64,000 bases of DNA from the NCBI RefSeq assembly GCF_039414295.1, contig NZ_JBCITM010000010.1:62001-126000 (forward strand), read 5' to 3'. The stretch comes from Anoxynatronum sibiricum. GTDB taxonomy: Bacteria; Bacillota; Clostridia; Peptostreptococcales; Tindalliaceae. This document shows, piece after piece, positions 26,538 to 35,633 of the stretch (the first letter of the stretch is position 1; each line of letters opens with the position of its first letter). The notes under the pieces were generated by a model. That model had not been told where the DNA came from. It saw only the letters and a program-made list of their open reading frames with translations, and did no database searches. The position numbers and the translations under genes were made by a program.

Positions 26538-27232
26538 GGCCCTTCCTCCGGTTCAAATTTGTAGCCGTGCCCCCATACGGTGACAATAAAGTGTTTATAG
26601 GGTCTCAGGTTTTCACGGAGCATTTTGATGTGGGTATCCACCGTTCGGTCCTCCCCTTCAAAATCATAGCCCCAGACCTGATTCAGCAACTGTTCCCTGC
26701 TGAACGCCTGCCCTGGATGCTGTGCCAGGAATACCAGCAGTTCATATTCCCGGGGGGTCATTTTCAACGGGGCGTCATTAACCGTCACCCGCCTGGCTGC
26801 CAAATCAATTGCCAATCTCTGAAACTCCAGGAGATCTTTCGTGGTTCCGGGCGTGGCTCCGGCGGCTTCACTTCGCCGCAGCACCGCCTTCAGACGCGCC
26901 ATCAGCTCTTTGGGACTAAATGGCTTCACAAGATAGTCATCCACTCCCAGCTCAAACCCGAATAGCTTGTCATACTCTTCTCCCCTGGCTGTGAGCATAA
27001 TCACCGGCACTTCTGAATGCCGTCTTATTTCACGGCACAGCGACCACCCATCCAGCTCAGGCATCATCACATCCAGAATCATGGCCTCATATTCTTTGGG
27101 TTTTTCCCGAAACAACGCCAGGGCTGCCATGCCGTCAGCTGCTTCTGTCACCTGGTATCCATGGGCTTCCAAATGCTCTCTTATCAGTTCGCGCATACGG
27201 CTTTCATCATCAACAATCAAAACATGCTTCAT
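26534..27232 (-). CDS. OmpR/PhoB-family response regulator
   Basis: 232 residues. The receiver domain has DDE at 8-10, the phosphoacceptor Asp54 (MILDVMMPELDGW), Thr/Lys of LTARG and VKPFSPKEL. The winged-helix domain (about 130-228) carries MTPREYELLVFLAQHPGQAFSREQLL and GYDFEGEDRTVDTHIKMLRENL. It should bind DNA when phosphorylated by the kinase it overlaps. GAGGAG precedes the ATG. Targets are not evident. Confidence 0.95.
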   Translation of the reverse strand: MKHVLIVDDESRMRELIREHLEAHGYQVTEAADGMAALALFREKPKEYEAMILDVMMPELDGWSLCREIRRHSEVPVIMLTARGEEYDKLFGFELGVDDYLVKPFSPKELMARLKAVLRRSEAAGATPGTTKDLLEFQRLAIDLAARRVTVNDAPLKMTPREYELLVFLAQHPGQAFSREQLLNQVWGYDFEGEDRTVDTHIKMLRENLRPYKHFIVTVWGHGYKFEPEEGP

Positions 27233-27279
27233 GCCTCATCTCCTCTCCCCCAAAGGCATTGGTATTCCCGAAAGTACTG

Positions 27280-28191
27280 TCAATTCTTTGAGAATGCTGC
27301 CTCCCAAAACAGCTTGCCGCCCTGCACACGATGACACAATTTCCCCATTTCTGTCAATCCACTGGCATGAGCTGCAAAAGCAGTGCGGTACAAATGGTAC
27401 TGAGAGATGGTTTCCATCCCCACTCCATGATGACTGCAAAAATGACAGAGCAGTTCATCCAGCGTTGCCTGTGTCTGTGTGTTCGTCAGGATCCAGTCAT
27501 CAATGAGATCAAGAGCAGCCAGATTGCGTTCAACAGCGGGGCGATGATCCTCCATGGGGATTCCATGGCCTGGCACACACCAATCCACCACCAGATCTCT
27601 TAAACGTAAAAGCGACTCCCTATGGCGTACCACGTCAGAGTTGAAGGGGATCAGGTGCTTATCCAGGTATTCGGCCCCCAGCAGCACATCGGCGGCAAAC
27701 AGAACACCCTCACAGAGAATTCCCGTTTGCTGGGGCGAATGGCCTGGCAACGGGACCAATGTAATCTGAAAGTCCTGCCAATGCCAGATGCTGTCATCGG
27801 GCTCAAAGACACCGGTAACCCGGGAAGGTGTTGCCTTGAGAAATTTATTTTGCAGGGCTGCCGGCGGGTGGGCTGCGCCAAAAAGTCCAAAAGCCTCCAG
27901 ATAAGGATCTTCAATAAAGGGTTTTTCCAGCCGTGGAGCAAATACCGGCAAATCCCGCTTTTGCTGCAGTTGAGCATTCCCGCCACAGTGATCGGCATGG
28001 GAATGGGTGTTGATAATGGCAACGGGTGTAATGTTTTCAGCTTCCAGTGCTCTGATCATTTTGTTGGCATGATCTTTGTCAAGACCCGTATCCACCAAAA
28101 TCCCCTTTGCTTCATGAACCAACACCCCTGTATTCACCGGCGCCGGTATATAGGCCACTGATTCTGTCAGCCATTTGAGTCTGGGTTGCAT
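27280..28191 (-). CDS. Metallo-beta-lactamase-fold hydrolase
   Basis: 303 residues from the ATG at 28191, ten bases after GGAGG; the frame is open to 28302 but has no site there and would overlap the divergent gene. The zinc motif THSHADHCGG is intact, followed by LVPLPGHSPQQTGI and a C-terminal VPGHGIPM histidine. The long helical C-terminus resembles the RNase Z/LACTB2-like branch rather than antibiotic-degrading lactamases. The substrate (thioester, lactone or other) is unknown. It is divergent from the nitroreductase gene with a 109-bp shared promoter region. Confidence 0.88.
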   Translation of the reverse strand: MQPRLKWLTESVAYIPAPVNTGVLVHEAKGILVDTGLDKDHANKMIRALEAENITPVAIINTHSHADHCGGNAQLQQKRDLPVFAPRLEKPFIEDPYLEAFGLFGAAHPPAALQNKFLKATPSRVTGVFEPDDSIWHWQDFQITLVPLPGHSPQQTGILCEGVLFAADVLLGAEYLDKHLIPFNSDVVRHRESLLRLRDLVVDWCVPGHGIPMEDHRPAVERNLAALDLIDDWILTNTQTQATLDELLCHFCSHHGVGMETISQYHLYRTAFAAHASGLTEMGKLCHRVQGGKLFWEAAFSKN

Positions 28192-28300
28192 TGATGTTTC
28201 GCCTCCTGTTTCACTTTGATCCAAGTGTTTTATTTCAGCTTCTACGGGTATTGTATCAGTAAAATCGTCATCGGCAAAGCCGCCTGAAGGAGGGGACACC

Positions 28301-29122
28301 ATGAACTTTATTCATACCATTGAAACCATTAAAACCGTTCGTGATTTCAAAAGCAAACCAGTGCCGACAGATATGCTTCGGGAACTTATTGCCAGAACGC
28401 AGGCAACAACTGGACTGCTCTCTGACAAAACATTTTCCATCAGGGTGATTGAGGATGGCCCTGGTTTTTTTGAGATGATGAACGGAAAAGCCGGCTATTT
28501 TGGCAAAATGATTGAAGCACCTCAGTATGTGGCACTTTTTGACAATATTCGTGGCGGCGTTTATGAAAACAGCGGCTATTTAATGGAGTTTCTCCGGCTA
28601 AACGCCTGGCATCTGGAGTTGGGAACCTGCTGGCTGAGCATGGAAACCCCTCTAGACCTGACTCCCTGGGTGAGTGAACCGGTGACAGGAACAGCCGTGG
28701 CATTGGTGGCCATCGGTTATACCGACAGCGGCCTGTTTCGTCAGGATATCCTGAAAACCAGCAGCCGCATGTCCTTAAGTGATCTGGTCTATCTGGAAAA
28801 ATGGAACCATCGATGTCCACTGGAAGAGCTGGAAACCAGGGGTCTTTCAGAAGTTCTCTTTTATGGTAAACTGGCGCCATCCTGGGGTAATCGGCAGCCG
28901 TGGCGCTTCATTCTCCACCACGAAAAAGTGTATCTCACCATTCAACTGGATCCCCATGAAAAACGGGCGCGTACCGACGCCGGCATCGTGATGCTTTATG
29001 TGCAGCAGGCCGCTCATGACAGGGGCATGCCCATGAACTGGGCGCTCCTTGAACCGGATGAATCAATGCGACAGGCGCTTTCCCTGCCAGATTCCGAGTC
29101 TGTAATTGCCTGCCTGTCCTGA
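28301..29122 (+). CDS. Nitroreductase-family protein
   Basis: 273 residues with the FMN-dependent nitroreductase pattern: an N-terminal TIETIKTVRDFKSKPVP segment, a central APQYVALF and NAWHLELGTCWL, and a second half containing KLAPSWGNRQPWRFIL. The duplicated layout (two half-domains, the second with the APSWGNRQPW block usually found near the N-terminus) is that of a clostridial subgroup often annotated as nitroreductase. Substrate is unknown. GAAGGAGG precedes the ATG. The response regulator at 29.2 kb follows on the same strand. Confidence 0.8.
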   Translation: MNFIHTIETIKTVRDFKSKPVPTDMLRELIARTQATTGLLSDKTFSIRVIEDGPGFFEMMNGKAGYFGKMIEAPQYVALFDNIRGGVYENSGYLMEFLRLNAWHLELGTCWLSMETPLDLTPWVSEPVTGTAVALVAIGYTDSGLFRQDILKTSSRMSLSDLVYLEKWNHRCPLEELETRGLSEVLFYGKLAPSWGNRQPWRFILHHEKVYLTIQLDPHEKRARTDAGIVMLYVQQAAHDRGMPMNWALLEPDESMRQALSLPDSESVIACLS

Positions 29123-29175
29123 CAAAAGGCTGTTCATGACGCATGACAACCGCTGCCGACAAAGGAGGACGTACC

Positions 29176-29637
29176 ATGGATGAAGACTTGATTATCCTCA
29201 TTGCAGAGGACGATGAGGGACACGCCCGGCTGATTCAAAAAAACCTGAAACGCGCAGGTATCATCAACCGCATCATCCGTTTCAGGGATGGGGAAGAAAC
29301 CTTGGATTTTTTATTGCAGCAACCCAAACCCAAAGAACTGGAAAAAGGTCACTACCTGCTGTTGCTGGATATCAGAATGCCAAAAGTAAGCGGTGTGGAA
29401 GTGTTGGAGCAGGTGAAAGCACATCCCTGCCTGCGGAAAATTCCCGTCATTATGCTGACCACCACTGATGATCCCCGGGAAATTGAAAAATGCCATCTCC
29501 TCGGTTGCAATAATTATATTGTAAAGCCTGTAGAGTATGAAAAATTTGTGGCTACCATTCAACAACTGGGAATTTTCATGCGTATGGTACGCATTCCTGA
29601 AACCACTTTCAACAAAGATTTCCATTCCCCAGAATGA
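29176..29637 (+). CDS. Single-domain response regulator (Rcp1-like)
   Basis: 153 residues from the ATG at 29176, seven bases after AAAGGAGG. It is a receiver domain alone: acidic pocket EDD at 11-13, phosphoacceptor Asp65 (LLLLDIRMPKVSG), Thr in MLTTTDD and the conserved Lys in IVKPVEY. The insertion between beta-2 and beta-3 is typical of Rcp1-type regulators that serve phytochrome-like or PAS hybrid kinases. It lacks an output domain and must act through protein contacts. Either multi-PAS kinase in this window could be its partner; that is inference. Confidence 0.9.
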   Translation: MDEDLIILIAEDDEGHARLIQKNLKRAGIINRIIRFRDGEETLDFLLQQPKPKELEKGHYLLLLDIRMPKVSGVEVLEQVKAHPCLRKIPVIMLTTTDDPREIEKCHLLGCNNYIVKPVEYEKFVATIQQLGIFMRMVRIPETTFNKDFHSPE

Positions 29638-29640
29638 CCG

Positions 29641-29679
29641 AAGCCTTCCGGCATATGATCGCCGGAAGGCTTTATTTTT
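29641..29679 (+). terminator. Terminator after the response regulator gene
   Basis: AAGCCTTCCGGC and GCCGGAAGGCTT form a perfect 12-bp stem with an 8-base loop, followed by TATTTTT. It overlaps the stop codon of the convergent VanW gene and could also serve that side. Confidence 0.9.
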
Positions 29680-31039
29680 GATCATTCAGTTCTTCTCCGG
29701 TTCCCCGTCTGATAATACGGGCCACTGGTCGGTAATAGTCGTTGGAAATCAGTTCTTCCCGAAAATCACTTTCGTTCCGGCCGATTAATCGAAAAACCGA
29801 CAATCTATACCCATTTTTACCTGTCTGTTGAACCACTTCTACTCCTTTTGCCAGTACAGGATCTTCAATCACTCTCACTGGCGGCGATATGGCCTGCCGA
29901 TTCCTCACTTCAATCTCAATCTCAGGGAGCCGGGCGCTTTCAGGCCCGAGAATCACCGTGTGATAATGCTGTTCATCCAGCCATGTACCAATCATCACGG
30001 GAAACTCATAGGGATTGGCAAAACGGAAGTCAATGGAGCCATAAGCAATGGTGGCATCCAACCCCAGTGGCAGGTAGCCAACAGGCAGACTGTGATTGGA
30101 TCTTTCAACAATCTGAAGCCCACTGCGCAGTGCCGCCTGATAGAGGGTACTGCTGGTCTGGCAGATACCACCGCCAATTCCCTGCACCAAGCGCCCCCCT
30201 TGAATCACAGGGGCACGCTGATACCCGTCTTCTGCCGTCACTCTGCCCACAGTTTCATTAAAGGAAAAAACAGCTCCCGGCAACAGTCGCACACTATTCA
30301 TGCGTTCTCCCGCCAACCGAATGTTCTCCCGACGATTCGCATTTTCTCCCAGTACCGTGCTGTATTCAACCAGTCTCTGGTTGAAGTCACCCAGATCCGC
30401 CAGGGTAACCGCCGGTGCTGTTACCGCCACCGCAATATCAATCGGTTCAAATTCAAGGGAGTCCAATGCCGCTCTCACCGGTTCCGTCACATCAGCAGGC
30501 TTCAGTAACCGCCCATACTGCTCCGATGTTTCATGCAACTCACCCCGTTCCACCCAAACCTTGGCATCACGAGGCTGCAACGTAATTGCAGACGCCAGTT
30601 CATCCGCCCATTGATTCAAGGAAGATTCATCGTAGTGAAGGGATGTCTCAAAATAATACCCCGGAGATGTTATGCGGATCTGACTGATCCACAGCTCCTG
30701 CCACTCGGGCTCCATCACCGGGTCCAACCAGTTTCGAATTTGTTGTTCATCAAAACGGGCCTTCACCAGTGACAATGGCAATGCCATTTCATCCAATATA
30801 TTGTTTGATTCATCCATCAGCCTGATTTCCAGCACCTCCGGCAGTGTCTCCTGAAGCGCATTCAGGGCTTCTTCAGATGTCAGGCCCGCCACCGACATGC
30901 CATTGATCCATGTGTCGACGGGCAGCCGTTCACTGGTTCCCGGGAATGTCAGGAGGGCCGCGATGCCCACGTGGGTTGTCATGAGAAGTGCCATCAGAAT
31001 GGCTGATTTGATGCGGAAGGCTGTCGATATATGTGTCAT
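29672..31039 (-). CDS. VanW-family cell-envelope protein
   Basis: 455 residues. An N-terminal membrane helix (about 9-32) anchors a peptidoglycan-binding-like region (two repeats, about 35-230) and then a VanW domain with LLPGAVFSFNETVG, GGRLVQGIGGGICQTSSTLYQAAL and RSNHSLPVGYLPLGLDATI. VanW was first seen in vancomycin-resistance clusters, but most copies are ordinary envelope proteins of unknown role; there are no van genes here. It is 38 bp downstream of the PRC-barrel gene, and both follow the acidic membrane protein, suggesting a three-gene envelope operon. Confidence 0.9.
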   Translation of the reverse strand: MTHISTAFRIKSAILMALLMTTHVGIAALLTFPGTSERLPVDTWINGMSVAGLTSEEALNALQETLPEVLEIRLMDESNNILDEMALPLSLVKARFDEQQIRNWLDPVMEPEWQELWISQIRITSPGYYFETSLHYDESSLNQWADELASAITLQPRDAKVWVERGELHETSEQYGRLLKPADVTEPVRAALDSLEFEPIDIAVAVTAPAVTLADLGDFNQRLVEYSTVLGENANRRENIRLAGERMNSVRLLPGAVFSFNETVGRVTAEDGYQRAPVIQGGRLVQGIGGGICQTSSTLYQAALRSGLQIVERSNHSLPVGYLPLGLDATIAYGSIDFRFANPYEFPVMIGTWLDEQHYHTVILGPESARLPEIEIEVRNRQAISPPVRVIEDPVLAKGVEVVQQTGKNGYRLSVFRLIGRNESDFREELISNDYYRPVARIIRRGTGEELNDQK

Positions 31040-31077
31040 CCGTCAGACCGGCCTCCTTCTGTTATCATGCCGACAGC

Positions 31078-31896
31078 TTACTCTGTCAGCATTGTCAGTT
31101 CAATTACCTTTTGTCTTCCCATTCCCTGCACCTGGTCAAAAATATCAGGCGTAATGGGCGTACCAGCAACAGCAATCACATTGCCCTCCATATCTTTCAG
31201 ATCCTGCTTCAGTTCTTTCCCCAAGAGAAAGCTCTTTTGACGGGCAATGAACATCTCCACAGAACTGCCGCTTTCCTGCTCAACCATTTCTTCAACCGGT
31301 GCTGCAACCGAGCTTTCCTCAGAATAGCTGAAAGAATCCACCACTTCTGTGTTGACCGGTGTTTCTGGAACTGCTTCAGTTGCTGGTTCATCAGTTTTTT
31401 GGGAATCTGTCAGCAAATCAGCCGCTTCTTCAGAAACAATCACCACCTGGCGCCCAATGCTCACCAGGGTTTCCAGCGGCAGTATCCCCTCTTGACCTGA
31501 TTCTTCCACCAACAGCAGAATTTGAGGAATGCTTCCCGTTTCTGTATCTACCATGTAATCAGTGATGCTTCCCAATAATTTTCCTTTGCGGGTCACCACT
31601 TTTTCGTCAATAATGTTCACCCGGTTTTCCAGCAAACTGCCGGCAATATTCATTTTGTTCAGGTCCAGCAATACGCGCTGGTGTTCAATGGTCACGGCAT
31701 AATTGCCCACACCCACTGCTTCCCGAAAGGGAATGGCCAGGATTTCATTTTCATCTGACCCCTCATTTTTATCCACCAACAAAAACTCCACACTCTTTTT
31801 ATCCGGATTGACAACCAGCTCCCGAACCGTCCCCAACTCCAGTCCTTCCTGTATGCTAATCACCGGAGAGTTGACGATCTGTCCGCTTTTTTTCAT
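31078..31896 (-). CDS. PRC-barrel domain protein
   Basis: 272 residues, soluble. Two PRC-barrel-like halves are visible (about 10-85, with LGTVRELVVNPDKKSVEFLLVD, and about 90-165, with GKLLGSITDYMVDTETGSI), then an acidic Ser/Glu linker and a C-terminal third unit (GKELKQDLKDMEGNVIAVAGTPI). PRC barrels act in RNA processing (RimM), photosynthetic centres and sporulation (YlmC/YmxH). The role here is unknown. Its ATG shares a base with the stop of the upstream gene (TAATG), so translation is coupled. Confidence 0.82.
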   Translation of the reverse strand: MKKSGQIVNSPVISIQEGLELGTVRELVVNPDKKSVEFLLVDKNEGSDENEILAIPFREAVGVGNYAVTIEHQRVLLDLNKMNIAGSLLENRVNIIDEKVVTRKGKLLGSITDYMVDTETGSIPQILLLVEESGQEGILPLETLVSIGRQVVIVSEEAADLLTDSQKTDEPATEAVPETPVNTEVVDSFSYSEESSVAAPVEEMVEQESGSSVEMFIARQKSFLLGKELKQDLKDMEGNVIAVAGTPITPDIFDQVQGMGRQKVIELTMLTE

Positions 31897-33296
31897 TACG
31901 CTTCACTCCTGTTCTGTATTTTTTCCTGATAAGCCAGTGCCATTTTCTTCAATTCTTCCGGCAGTTCCGAATATGGGTTGTCTGCCGGTATACCGTGGGC
32001 GTTCAACAGGCTTAAGAGCCGTTTCAGGTAGTGGGTGTGGGCTTCGATGATTCCACTGTATCCAGATACTTTCATCGCCTGCTGTTCCAGTAATACTTCA
32101 CCCAGATCTATTAATGGCTTCAGTCCTCCCCTTTCGGGCATGATTCTCTTCAACTCTGCATAAGCCATTGCCTGTTGTTCTGGAAGAGTACCTCTTTGAC
32201 AAACCAGTTTCAATGCTGCCACTGCCTCGTCTTCTGCCTGATCTTCCAATGCCAGCATGGCACTGGTCAACAGCACTTCGCCCAGTGTCTCAGACAGCTG
32301 CTGTGGCAATTGTTGTTCCATCCACAACTCCACCGGTTCCCCAGGTTTTTCAGACACTTCCGGCACTACAGGTTCCACCGGCTCTTCTGGTTCTTCCATT
32401 ACTTCATTTTCTTCAGGTGCTTCTTTTGGTTCTTCTGGTTCTTCTGGTTCTTCTGGTTCTTCCATTACTTCAATTTCTTCAGGTGCTTCAATGACATCCG
32501 TCATTTCCGCCATCTTTTCCGGTTCCATGAGTTCTTCAGCTTCCATGAGTTCTTCAGCTTCAAATTCAATGGCTTCTGTCTGAGTTTCGTCACCTTCTCC
32601 AAACCTCTCTGGTGGTGATGGTGCTGATGGAGCCACTTCTTCAGCAACTGCTATTGGAACTATTGCGGAAAGCATTTCAGATTCACGCAACTGTGCTGCC
32701 AAGTCGTCCGAAACCGTTTCTTCTGCCACCTGAAACAATTCATTTTCAGCATCCTGTGTTTCATCAGTTTCAGATACTGTCACTTTTTCCAATGGTAACG
32801 GTACTGTCATTTCTTCCAGTGATGCCGGCGCAGCTGATGCATCTTCTTGAAGCACACGCTCATCCGGTAACTGGACAGGTTCGGTCTCTTCATCTACCGC
32901 TGGTTCGTCTTTCAGAGCAGCCGGTGCCTTGGTCAATGTCTCTTCAGATTCTGACATGACACCCTGAACGTTTTTTGTTTCAGTTCCCTGCTCTGCCCGC
33001 CCTGGCAGCAGACTGGCAACAGGAAGAAACAGCCCGATCACCGCCGCCATTGCCAGAATGGTTCCCAGAGAGGCCGCAGGTGACATGGTTTCCAGGAGCA
33101 GGGGCAACGCTGCGGCCAGTGCCAACGACACCAGCAACATCTTATGAACTGCTTTTCGCTGGTAAACCGGCGCTCTGCGGACAATCCACTGAAGCAGCGC
33201 CCAAATCAATGCGGCGGCTGCGATTACTGCCATATAATAGGGAAGCACTCTTTCACCTCTTCCTGATATTGTGATATCCTTCAACGTATTCGACAA
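31896..33296 (-). CDS. Membrane protein with long Glu/Pro-rich acidic tract
   Basis: 466 residues, not recognised as a family. Two to three hydrophobic segments occupy about 17-100, then about 230 residues of strongly acidic low complexity, including a tract of repeated Glu-Glu-Pro units (DNA 32380-32480), and a helical C-terminal domain (about 330-460) with DEAVAALKLVCQRGTLPEQQAMAYAEL resembling a TPR/HEAT-like helical pair. The tract is in frame and preserved despite its repetitive DNA, so slippage has not disrupted it. It starts the operon with the PRC-barrel and VanW genes. A scaffold or spacing role at the membrane is a guess. Confidence 0.75.
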   Translation of the reverse strand: MSNTLKDITISGRGERVLPYYMAVIAAAALIWALLQWIVRRAPVYQRKAVHKMLLVSLALAAALPLLLETMSPAASLGTILAMAAVIGLFLPVASLLPGRAEQGTETKNVQGVMSESEETLTKAPAALKDEPAVDEETEPVQLPDERVLQEDASAAPASLEEMTVPLPLEKVTVSETDETQDAENELFQVAEETVSDDLAAQLRESEMLSAIVPIAVAEEVAPSAPSPPERFGEGDETQTEAIEFEAEELMEAEELMEPEKMAEMTDVIEAPEEIEVMEEPEEPEEPEEPKEAPEENEVMEEPEEPVEPVVPEVSEKPGEPVELWMEQQLPQQLSETLGEVLLTSAMLALEDQAEDEAVAALKLVCQRGTLPEQQAMAYAELKRIMPERGGLKPLIDLGEVLLEQQAMKVSGYSGIIEAHTHYLKRLLSLLNAHGIPADNPYSELPEELKKMALAYQEKIQNRSEA

Positions 33297-33503
33297 AGGA
33301 ATCCGAAATCCTCTATTTTCGACGAAAAAAATCTAAAGACCCATCATGATTGAAAAGTTCCTCTTCCTAGCATTTTACCCTCAAACCGCTGAGAAAACAA
33401 ATAAAAAAACAAGAAAAACCGTCAAATCATGAACTTTTTTTTCATAATCGTCCTTCGCTGGTGAAATTCACCTTTTTATGGCCATCATCTACCCTTATGT
33501 TAT

Positions 33504-33532
33504 TTGACTATCTTTGACTTTCGTTTTAGAAT
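33504..33532 (+). promoter_or_regulatory. Sigma-A promoter of the Hsp20 gene
   Basis: TTGACT (33504-33509) and TAGAAT (33527-33532) are 17 bp apart, 62 bp upstream of the Hsp20 ATG. No CIRCE inverted repeat is visible in the 297-bp intergenic region, which is AT-rich and otherwise featureless. Confidence 0.75.
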
Positions 33533-33593
33533 AGAACCATAGCAACACCCCATCCATTTCACCGATGTTCATATTAAAGAGGAGGTATGAAGC

Positions 33594-34016
33594 ATGTTTA
33601 ACAGTCTTGTTCCATTTCAAAACCGAAGAACCCGAGAACTTGACACACTGTTTGATCGTTTTCTGCAGGATAGTTGGATGACCCCTTCAGTTGGCACCGG
33701 TATCAAGGTGGATATCCAGGAGAAGGATGACCAGTATCTGCTGGAAGCAGAGATTCCCGGTGTCGAAAAAGAGCAGATCAGAGTGGATTATGACAATAAC
33801 TACCTGACCATTGCGGTGGAACAGCAAGAAGAGATTAACGAAGAGAAGGGGAACTATATCTGCAGGGAGCGCAGAATGGGACGCACCAGCCGCACTTTCC
33901 ATGTGAAAGACATTGATCCCGATACCATCAATGCTTCCTATGAAAACGGCATTCTGAAAGTGACTCTGCCCAGAACCCATGAAGCCAAACGCCGCACAAG
34001 CATTGAAATTCGATGA
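33594..34016 (+). CDS. Hsp20/alpha-crystallin small heat-shock protein
   Basis: 140 residues. A short N-terminal arm starting MFNSLVPFQNRRTRELDTLFDRF precedes the alpha-crystallin domain (about 35-125), with IPGVEKEQIRVDYDNNYLTI and the terminal YENGILKVTLPR, and a C-terminal tail that should carry the IxI-type motif (SIEIR). It is an ATP-independent holdase that forms oligomers. GAGGAGG precedes the ATG. It is monocistronic, with its own promoter and a terminator. Confidence 0.95.
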   Translation: MFNSLVPFQNRRTRELDTLFDRFLQDSWMTPSVGTGIKVDIQEKDDQYLLEAEIPGVEKEQIRVDYDNNYLTIAVEQQEEINEEKGNYICRERRMGRTSRTFHVKDIDPDTINASYENGILKVTLPRTHEAKRRTSIEIR

Positions 34017-34112
34017 TCACAGGCTGCTGCAAGTTCCTTTTAGACACGGAAAACACTCCATGAGTTTGTCGAAGGTGTCATGTTTCATGCAACTGCTTCA
34101 CATGTTTTTACA

Positions 34113-34157
34113 AAAAAAGGCATGATTTCTAAACTTGATAGAAATCATGCCTTTTTT
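34113..34157 (+). terminator. Bidirectional terminator between Hsp20 and flotillin genes
   Basis: GGCATGATTTCTA and TAGAAATCATGCC form a perfect 13-bp stem with a 7-base loop, flanked by A6 and T6, so it works for both convergent genes. Confidence 0.93.
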
Positions 34158-34199
34158 GGTTCTTATGGTTACGCTTACTCTTTAATCGCTATATAACTG

Positions 34200-35633
34200 C
34201 TATTCTAGGTTGTTTTCTACAGGATTATCTGTGTTGGCTTCCTTTATGTTCACAGGAAATTCTTTGGTTTCTTTTGTTTGCAAAAGATAATTTGGCAAAT
34301 CCAGCCCAGCACTGTTAAAGATGTCCTGCAGCGGCGGAAGTGATTGCATCATTCCTGATAAAAAGTTGGCTGTAGCTGGCTTTCCGCCATCTTTTCCACC
34401 ACCCATATTATCCCATACAGTGACTTTATCAATGTTGATGCCTTTAATTGCTTCTACCTGTATTTTTACCAGCTCCGGAAGTCGATCAGCGATCATCATC
34501 ATCACCGCTTTCTCTGGTATCCCTCCGGCAGATTCAATAAGCTTTTGGAAACCTTCTGCTTGTTTTTCAAGCACTTCCTTCGTACCTCTGGCCTGTGCTT
34601 CCATCTTAGAAAATATGGCGTCAGCCTCACCTCTGGCTATTCTTCTGAACTCTTCAGCCTGGGCCTCTGCTTCAATTTCCAGCTTTTGCTTTTCGATTTG
34701 TGCATGAACAAGTACATCTGCTTCCATGGTGGCTTTTTCTCTTCTGGCCCTGGATTTTTCTGCTTCTTCCTCTGCTAAATAAGCTTCCTCCAGTGCCTTT
34801 GCTGCCTGAACCTTTTCTGAAGCACTGGCTCTTCTCTCTGCCTCAGCAGTCCGCTCTCTTTTTTCTGCATCAGAGTTTGCAACAGTGATTTTAGATTTAT
34901 TTTCACCTTCAACCGCTGTGGCATCAGCCTCCGCCACCTTAACTCTCTGGTCGCGTCTGGCCTGTGCTTCACCAATGGATCCATCTCTATCTTTTTCAGC
35001 AACACTCTTTTTCGCATCATTCACTGCCTTAGCAGCCGCTTCTTTTCCCAAGGCCTGTATGTATCCTGATTCATCATTAATATCTGTTACGTTTACATTG
35101 ATTAATCGCAGACCTATTTTTTTAAGCTCCGATTCTACATTGCTGGAAACAGCTTCAAGAAATTTATCCCTGTCCGTATTAATTTCCTCAATATCCATGG
35201 TTGCAATGACTAATCTTAGCTGACCAAAGATAATGTCCTTTGCCAACTCCTGTATTTCTGCAAGACCCAATCCCAATAATCTCTCGGCGGCATTTTGCAT
35301 GATGCCTGGTTCGGTGGAGATTCCCACTGTAAACCTTGAAGGTACATCAACCCTGATATTTTGCTTACTCAGGGCATTTTGAAGGTTGACTTCGATTGAT
35401 AAAGGTGTCAAGTCTAAAAACTCAGAATGCTGAATCACCGGCCAGATAAAGGCGGCTCCTCCATGAATACACTTAGAAGACCTGTTTTCATCTCCTTCTT
35501 TTCCCACTTTACCATATACGACTAAAATTTTATCCGATGGACATTTCTTATACCTTGCGAAAAGTGCTGCAATTGTTCCAAATATCACAATGACAATAAC
35601 CGTAATTAGTATGACTCCATATGTTGAACCCAT
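34200..35633 (-). CDS. floT: Flotillin-like SPFH-domain protein
   Basis: 477 residues. An N-terminal membrane segment (about 6-26) is followed by an SPFH/band-7 domain (about 30-210), a long Ala/Glu/Lys coiled coil with the flotillin EA repeats (about 215-370), and a C-terminal region with DRLPELVKIQVEAIKGINIDKVTVWDNMGGG. Flotillins scaffold membrane microdomains. Gene order NfeD-then-flotillin matches the Bacillus subtilis yuaF-yuaG pair, and the two genes overlap by one base (TAATG). Both genes look more AT-rich, with more A/T-ending codons, than their neighbours, which hints at separate acquisition. Confidence 0.93.
   Translation of the reverse strand: MGSTYGVILITVIVIVIFGTIAALFARYKKCPSDKILVVYGKVGKEGDENRSSKCIHGGAAFIWPVIQHSEFLDLTPLSIEVNLQNALSKQNIRVDVPSRFTVGISTEPGIMQNAAERLLGLGLAEIQELAKDIIFGQLRLVIATMDIEEINTDRDKFLEAVSSNVESELKKIGLRLINVNVTDINDESGYIQALGKEAAAKAVNDAKKSVAEKDRDGSIGEAQARRDQRVKVAEADATAVEGENKSKITVANSDAEKRERTAEAERRASASEKVQAAKALEEAYLAEEEAEKSRARREKATMEADVLVHAQIEKQKLEIEAEAQAEEFRRIARGEADAIFSKMEAQARGTKEVLEKQAEGFQKLIESAGGIPEKAVMMMIADRLPELVKIQVEAIKGINIDKVTVWDNMGGGKDGGKPATANFLSGMMQSLPPLQDIFNSAGLDLPNYLLQTKETKEFPVNIKEANTDNPVENNLE

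Noticed and set aside
29672..31039. Vancomycin-resistance function for the VanW gene
   Set aside because: No vanA/B, vanH, vanX or vanRS genes are nearby; VanW domains are common in Clostridia envelopes.
32380..32480. Short tandem DNA repeats that look like a CRISPR or VNTR array
   Set aside because: They encode Glu-Glu-Pro units in frame inside a long gene; there are no unique spacers.
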